DNA from: Athripsodes cinereus
Lineage: Eukaryota > Arthropoda > Insecta > Trichoptera > Leptoceridae
Length of the DNA: 64,000 nucleotides
Direction: 5' to 3'
Assembly (NCBI GenBank): GCA_947579605.1
Contig: OX388318.1
Coordinates: 12,524,001 to 12,588,000, forward strand
This document shows positions 59,101 to 64,000 of the stretch, piece after piece. The translations under genes were made by a program, and so were the position numbers. The notes beneath the pieces were generated by a model. It did no database searches, was not told the origin of the DNA, and worked only from the letters and a program-made list of their open reading frames with translations. Each line of letters starts with the position of its first letter. The first letter of the stretch is position 1.

Positions 59101-61278
59101 TGCAGAACAGTTTATAAACATAAACCCTATGTATACAAATGTACAACAGGATGATGGTATGTAAGCCACACATTCTTGGAATGTATAAGTAGGCAATGTA
59201 AACAGCTGACCACCAATAAGACAAAAACTGCTTGTGAAACATATGATAACAACTCTGTTGCTATACGTTTCTAATCCTTTCAACACAAATGTTTTGTTCA
59301 GTTTTCTCTTGTATGTAATCTGAAATCATATTTTTTTCAAATTAAGAATAGGTATCCCAATCTTTTCGATGTCAACACAATCCGTCAAAAGAGAAACATC
59401 AACATAAAATGGCATAATATTTGAGAGGAGTATGTATGTTTTCATATTAATATCTTGTCAAACAGGATATTTATTATTTGAATATAAATGAACATGTTCA
59501 ACAAATACAAGTTCGCATTGAGGGAATTAATTTTCTTGATACTTATACAGGAATTTGTCTTACTTCAAAATCCTTCCACATATTATGGTACAGCACCATA
59601 TCCTTAGATGCGAACCATCCACCAAGTGAGTAGAAAAACTGAGTCTTGACAAACGACATGAACATCAAGTTGAATATGAAACTATCAAAGTCATTCAACA
59701 GTGTCATTAGGCGTTGGAACCTTTCAATAATAATCACTTTAATGCAGAGTGTTGTGAGAGATGTGTACATGAAAACCGAGTACAACATGTATAAGGAAAA
59801 TAATTTGAAGCCAACTCGACCTGAAATCAAGAATATAATTTAATTTATTACGATTTTCACTATGAAATGTATACTAAAATAAATATTGATTTATTGATTG
59901 AGTTGATGTTAATTTTGTAAAACTCCATTATATTGGATTTAACGAAAACAAAATTGTTTTTAGTTTTACTATGTTTTATTTGTTAAATAAGTAACCAGGT
60001 TTCGACTTATGAGGTCATTGTCAACTCGTTTAACAATGACCTCAAAAGTCGAAACCTGATTACTTATTTAACAAATAAAACATAGTAAAACTAAAAACAA
60101 TTGTTTTCGTTATATCAAATATTGATTTGTTAGATTTTTTTTTTAAAAACATTATGTTTTGCTATGTGTAATTAAACAAGTTATGCTAGTGTATGTTTGT
60201 GATGATATAGTAAAGCATGTACAACAGTGTTTATTTATTTATTTATATTATATAGAGACACTCACTGAAAACTAACAATGCAATACATAAATTAAAACAA
60301 ACGCACTATAAGATCTGGCCAGTTCCCTAATGAAGGTAAAATATTGCAAAAATAGTACAATCCTTTTATATACATATTTATACATATAAATATGCATCTC
60401 CCATCTGACATCTTCCAAAAGTAGAGAACCAGTAGATACACTGCTATTAATAACATAGAAAAAACTCTTGCTTAAAAATGTGAAGTATTGATTTGTGACA
60501 TTTTTCATCACTAAATAAATATCATCATCATCATCATCATCGCCCTCAACGCTCCTCTCGGGAGCACAGGGCAGAAACCAGCCTCCTCCATTCAGAGCGT
60601 CTCTGTGCCAATTGCGTCACCTCTTTCCACGACATTCCTTGCGCTCTGATATCGTTGTCATAGGAACGGTGTATTGTGAAAGAGGGACGCCCGGGCCGAC
60701 GGAACCCCTGCGGACGGAAAAACAGTGCTCTTTTTGGCCAACTATCATTAGGCATTCTCAAAACATGTCCCAGCCAGGACCATCGTCTCTCCTGTATTAC
60801 GGAGATTACAGGTCTCTGCTGGGTGCGCCGGCGCACTGCATCATTTGTAACATGTTCATACCATTTGACATCCAAAATCCTTCTAAGACACCTGTTTTCA
60901 AAGCTTAGTATCTTCCGCTCTTGAGCCTTGGTTAAGTGCCAAGACTCACAGCCATATAGAAGGATTGGGATGATGCACGCATTGAACAAGCGACATTTTG
61001 ATAAAATACAAATAAATATAGGCATTTGAAATGAAAATAAGGTAAAAATAAAATGTAATGTGATCAAATTTGCAAGAATACTCAATGTACGAACAAAAGT
61101 TAACTTAACCATTTCTCTTTAGATAAATAGGCAACATTCCAAATGCAAAATGAGCTCTTCGCATCCATCTTGTATCTCTGTAGAAACTTGGTTCATGTGC
61201 TGTACAATTCCAGATAACTGATAGATATTTCTGACAAAATGACGTCGCTCTCCTGGCAATTGTTTCAATCAAACTCAT
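56148..61278 (-). CDS. Gustatory receptor, 407 aa, 7 coding exons
   Basis: Exons 61278-61110, 59820-59564, 59319-59059, 58502-58349, 57494-57340, 56822-56661 and 56213-56148 have GT/AG junctions and compatible phases (1,0,0,1,0,0), giving one intact frame. Residues 1-56 (MSLIETIARR to LPIYLKRN) are the cytoplasmic N-terminus. Hydrophobic spans lie at about 60-84, 104-126, 164-182, 191-212, 262-286, 306-329 and 387-401: seven membrane segments. The last exon gives TYYIVLIQF (393-401), the TY(x5)QF signature of insect gustatory receptors, then KMSFSG and stop. These are odorant-receptor-related ligand-gated cation channels of chemosensory neurons. EPSFYRD near the N-terminus, YHNMWKDFE before TM3 and GGYVDINRSLIT before TM7 recall the carbon-dioxide receptor group (Gr21a/Gr63a; moth Gr1-3), but divergently, so the ligand is not assigned. 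The first ATG lies two bases after an acceptor (TTTCAG|CC), implying a non-coding 5' exon upstream or a longer N-terminus. Introns 1, 3, 4 and 5 contain transposon pieces. Confidence 0.9.
56877..56925 (+). mobile_element. SINE-A 3' end in receptor intron 5
   Basis: TACTCCACTTGAGGGATATG then CCGTGATGGTATAGTATAG. Only the last 45 bp are present, opposite in sense to the gene. Confidence 0.8.
57055..57284 (-). mobile_element. tRNA-derived SINE in receptor intron 5, uninterrupted tail
   Basis: Same family as 54508-54738. The anticodon-arm region is shortened (CGTGACTTAGCCTCC on the plus strand lacks AGTTAAAGGCAAGTGCGT). The tail reads through ACATGTATAGATAATTCAC, giving the empty-site reference for the pogo insertion. 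Confidence 0.9.
58035..58110 (+). mobile_element. SINE-A fragment in receptor intron 4
   Basis: TTCACAAATGAGGCTTGCTA then GCTATCTTGAATGTACTATT resembles the family's middle block. Low identity. Confidence 0.4.
58735..58860 (-). mobile_element. Decayed non-LTR fragment in receptor intron 3
   Basis: GGCAAAAACCAGCCTCTCCC, TTATCACCTCTTCTCATGGC and ATTCTTGATGCTCTTATGTC align in order with the plus-strand sequence at 60570-60675. It is the same family as the large fragment in intron 1, but much older. Confidence 0.7.
59933..60120. repeat. Foldback element in receptor intron 1
   Basis: AATTGTTTTTAGTTTTACTA ... GACTTATGAGGTCATTGT on the left is mirrored by ACAATGACCTCAAAAGTCGAAAC ... TAGTAAAACTAAAAACAATT (in parts) on the right. 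The arms are about 85 bp and the loop about 11 nt. GACCTC...GTCGAAACC in the right arm resembles the second half of a hammerhead core, but CTGATGA is not kept. In the gene transcript it would form a long hairpin. Confidence 0.88.
60521..61005 (-). mobile_element. 5'-truncated non-LTR retrotransposon in receptor intron 1
   Basis: The minus frame reads CIIPILLYGCESWHLTKAQE, LSFENRCLRRILDVKWYEH, RRWSWLGHVLRMPNDSWPKR, FRRPGRPSFTIHRSYDND and LVSALCSREER before the stop, about 150 codons of reverse transcriptase C-terminal domain. A (GAT)n tail follows (60521-60540). LLYGCESW and the GHVLRM...GRP strip are typical of non-LTR elements. The frame is intact to its end, so the insertion is fairly young. 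It has the same orientation as the receptor. Relatives lie at 50305 and 58735. Confidence 0.88.
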
Positions 61279-61283
61279 GGCTG

Positions 61284-61365
61284 AAATAGTAATTTATCTA
61301 TTTAATTAGCTATTTATCTATTTAAATAGTAATTTATCTATTAAAATAGTTATTTATCTATTTGA
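61284..61365. repeat. Tandem repeat next to the receptor start
   Basis: Four imperfect units of about 20 bp with the pattern AGTAATTTATCTATTTAAAT lie immediately upstream of the first coding exon, ending within the acceptor region. They may affect recognition of that acceptor or be part of a promoter if transcription starts here. Confidence 0.75.
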
Positions 61366-62394
61366 ATTGTTGTTTATATTCAAACTATATTATAAAATAG
61401 ATATTGACCGATTTAAAACAAGACAGAAACTAAACACACACACTATTTCTTCGATTGCTGTACAACAAAATATAAAATGAATTTTGCTTTTTTGCCCCAA
61501 AATTTTCAACACAAATCCTCATGATTAATTACGAAATAATCACATATTCCAAGTCTTTGGTTAAAAAATCATTATCAAATGAGATGTATAATTAAAAAAT
61601 CAGTCATTATTCATTACCAATGCATACAAAAATAAAGAACCACGCAATATATTTTCATTAATGAAAATTTAATTGGGATTTTTTTTAATAATATCAAAGG
61701 AAAAAAGACATGGATATAATTATCAGTCACCAGAGTAGTATTGATTGTTTGAGATTTCAAAGTAAAACTTTGATGATTCAAACCTTGCTGCTGACCCAAA
61801 TTTATGATAATCTGCATGAAATTAGTTACTAAATAGGTCTGTTGCTAAATAAATTGCATGATTATAGATTTTTAGAAAACTTAATGCCAATTTTTTTTTT
61901 GTAAATCCAATTAATTTAGTTCCGTAAATAAAAATCTCAGTAAAAACATATTTTCAATTCAAAAAGTAATATATTCTTACCAACATTCAAACCAAATATC
62001 TCTAAGTTATTATTTTTTTATTTGGTGGACATATCAGCTAAAAATGTATAAATGAATGAAAATACAAAGTGCTCAAACTTTTTTTAATCTCAAAATAATA
62101 AAGCAAAGTACAGGACAATCATAAATCAACAGAAAATATTATTTTTTTATCATAATATTTATTACTGGATATCACTTTATGGCTTGGTATAATTTCCTTA
62201 TATAATTAAATCAAATTCATCCAATACGTATGAGGCACTAAATACTACACATAAAGCACAATCATATTATAAGTATTTATTAATTACATATTATTATTTT
62301 CACATTTTCTTCATTAAGGGCACTCTGAAATTACATATAATTACATAAATCACATTTCCGATACAATATTTTTTTTTTTAATGCAAGGCGTCGC
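61366..62394. other. Upstream flank of the receptor gene, nothing recognised
   Basis: A 5' non-coding exon is expected somewhere upstream, but no convincing donor or promoter could be picked by eye. Confidence 0.4.
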
Positions 62395-62545
62395 CAATCA
62401 CCTCGATACTGCAGAAGTCTGAGAACTATCTGATACTACCCAATTCTAATTTCTATATACTGGAAAATTTGACCACAAAAGTACCATGTGTGGTGGGCAG
62501 CCTGAATGGATGGTCGGCCAAAACCAACAATAAGAAAAATTCCTG
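62395..62545 (+). repeat. Dispersed repeat shared with 14315-14435
   Basis: GCAGAAGTCTGAGAACTATC and GGTGGGCAGCCTGAATGGAT then GGTCGGCCAAAACC keep the order and spacing of the 14.3-kb copy. Confidence 0.65.
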
Positions 62546-62694
62546 CTCAGTTGATAAATATTGTATAGAACTATAAGTCTTATTATAACTTGCTTCAACT
62601 AATTCCTAAAGTTCTTTGGCCAACAAATAGTTGCGTAAAATAAAATTGGATAAAACACAAGACATGACAATAATCTTAAATGATTTTACTTCTT

Positions 62695-62780
62695 TGGCAC
62701 AGAGAGAAAAATCTGTATGTTTATTACATGCAGTCAGTTCACTGACTACCCCACTTGTGGGAGATGCCATGATGGTGTGA
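62695..62780 (+). mobile_element. SINE-A 3' third
   Basis: GGCACAGAGAGAAAAATCTG, TTATTACATGCAGTCAGTTC, ACTACCCCACTTGTGGGAGA and TGCCATGATGGTGTG. Confidence 0.8.
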
Positions 62781-62785
62781 TTAGA

Positions 62786-64000
62786 TAAAAAGACTCAAAT
62801 AAATATGAAATAGTAGACACCACAGAGTTTTTTTAGATTAAACTTAATAAATAAAATTTGCAGTATGAATAATTGCAGAGCATATTAAGCTGAAAAGCAT
62901 TAATCGTAAAATAAATATTGACTTAACCAAATAAGAATAAGACATGGATAAAAAAATCTCAATATTTATTATGACACGTAAAATGGATTTAATAAAATAT
63001 CATTATGTATGTGTTACTTACATCATAAGAAAAACATTTATAAAATATGATAACATGGTTTTCACTTGGTCCCATTACAAGCTAAACATGTAAGGAATAA
63101 TATTCTTTTAATTCTACTTTTATAAGACATCCACTCGTCTACGAGCGATTAGGGAAAATATGGAATATTCATTTCATTGAAATAATTATTATAAAGACAA
63201 AGGCACACACATATTGTAGGTACAATAACATCAAATAAGATTATTTCTACATTTAGTTTCAATATAAAACTTACACATGTAAACATCACATTTTTGGTAC
63301 ATCTAGGACATTACATAATATTATATGATAGGTATTAAAGCAAAAACTTAAAATAAAGCCACAAATTAGATAAAAAAACATATTAAAAGATTAACTCTTA
63401 ATATAACAAATTTTATAAGGATGAAGAAAATACTTCTTTATATGTACTGATATTTAGATTGGAAAATTGAATAGAAAATTGCATATAAATAGAAATAAAA
63501 ATGTTTAATCTCAGTAAGATATATATTTGAGACATGAGATTAATGTCTTAAGAAAATGAAATTTAGCAGAATAAAAAAATATTGTTGTCTACAATCAATT
63601 AAAATAAGTAGTTATTTCACTGAAAATTTTGTAATTTAAGGAACAAAGTGGCTTGTTACAAGATTTAACTGTATCGATAAAACACATTTCATAGTGTAGA
63701 TAACAAAAACAAAATAGCTTGTATCGTACAAACTTTTAAAGAATGATAAACTTTTTTGTCCTATCCCAAAATTAATGGAGTATTAATTACATTGAATAAT
63801 TGAGAGCAGACCCAAGATTTTTTCATCATTCTAACTGATTGCTACTCAATAATACAATACTAAAGATGAATCTTTATACACAAAATCAATAGGAACAAAG
63901 TCATTCGTTGTTTTAAAATACACATACTGAATGCATATAAAAATTCTTAACACAAATAATAATAAAATATCACATCCAACTATGAAATTTAATGTAGAAA
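62786..64000. other. No feature recognised
   Basis: AT-rich sequence without open frames of interest. It could hold a non-coding exon or UTR that cannot be seen by eye. Confidence 0.4.

Noticed and set aside
58898..59242. 114-codon minus frame within the receptor gene
   Set aside because: It is a shifted frame over receptor exon 3. The splice-compatible frame with membrane segments is the other one.
60546..61112. 188-codon frame as one protein fused to the receptor
   Set aside because: Only the last 150 codons or so are retroelement; the first part is intron sequence read in frame. The receptor splices from 61110 to 59820 across it.
1..64000. CRISPR array or bacterial defence system
   Set aside because: No evenly spaced short repeats with unique spacers and no bacterial genes. 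Introns and insect transposons show a eukaryotic nuclear sequence.

Overview
This is a window of an insect nuclear genome. It is AT-rich and gene-poor, with spliceosomal introns and very dense transposable elements. The frequent GGTACCTACC motifs, a Helitron with A|TC...CTAG|T ends, and an insect gustatory receptor together suggest a moth or butterfly; the order is an inference. There is no operon, bacterial gene, rRNA, functional tRNA or CRISPR array.

The one confident host gene lies on the minus strand between 61278 and 56148. Seven exons with matching splice phases encode a 407-residue seven-transmembrane gustatory receptor that ends in the family's TY(x5)QF motif. Nothing in it is broken. 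Its introns carry retroelement pieces: a non-LTR fragment and a foldback in intron 1, a decayed non-LTR piece in intron 3, and SINE pieces in introns 4 and 5.

The rest is mobile DNA. 0-6 kb: non-LTR pieces, a near-perfect foldback, and a 442-codon open fragment of a non-LTR element with a restriction-like endonuclease. 6-30 kb: SINEs, a hammerhead-like motif, several MITEs, a Helitron and non-LTR relics. 31-36 kb: an LTR retrotransposon with two matching 648-bp LTRs and a CAAT target duplication, but no recognisable pol. 36-52 kb: more SINEs, foldbacks, a MITE nested in a SINE, and two elements built of short palindromic subrepeats. 52.5-54.5 kb: a pogo-like (Tc1/mariner) element that keeps the DNA-binding half of its transposase and has no recognisable catalytic half, inserted in the tail of a tRNA-derived SINE.

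Three relationships stand out. (1) About 20 copies of a roughly 250-bp SINE (called SINE-A here) share their 3' end with a non-LTR retrotransposon (called LINE-W here) also present, which points to a LINE/SINE mobilisation pair. (2) Several elements are nested and the target sites can be reconstructed, giving an order of insertion. (3) Foldbacks in different places share flanking motifs, and one related stretch has hammerhead-ribozyme geometry. All element names are local labels; none was checked against a database.
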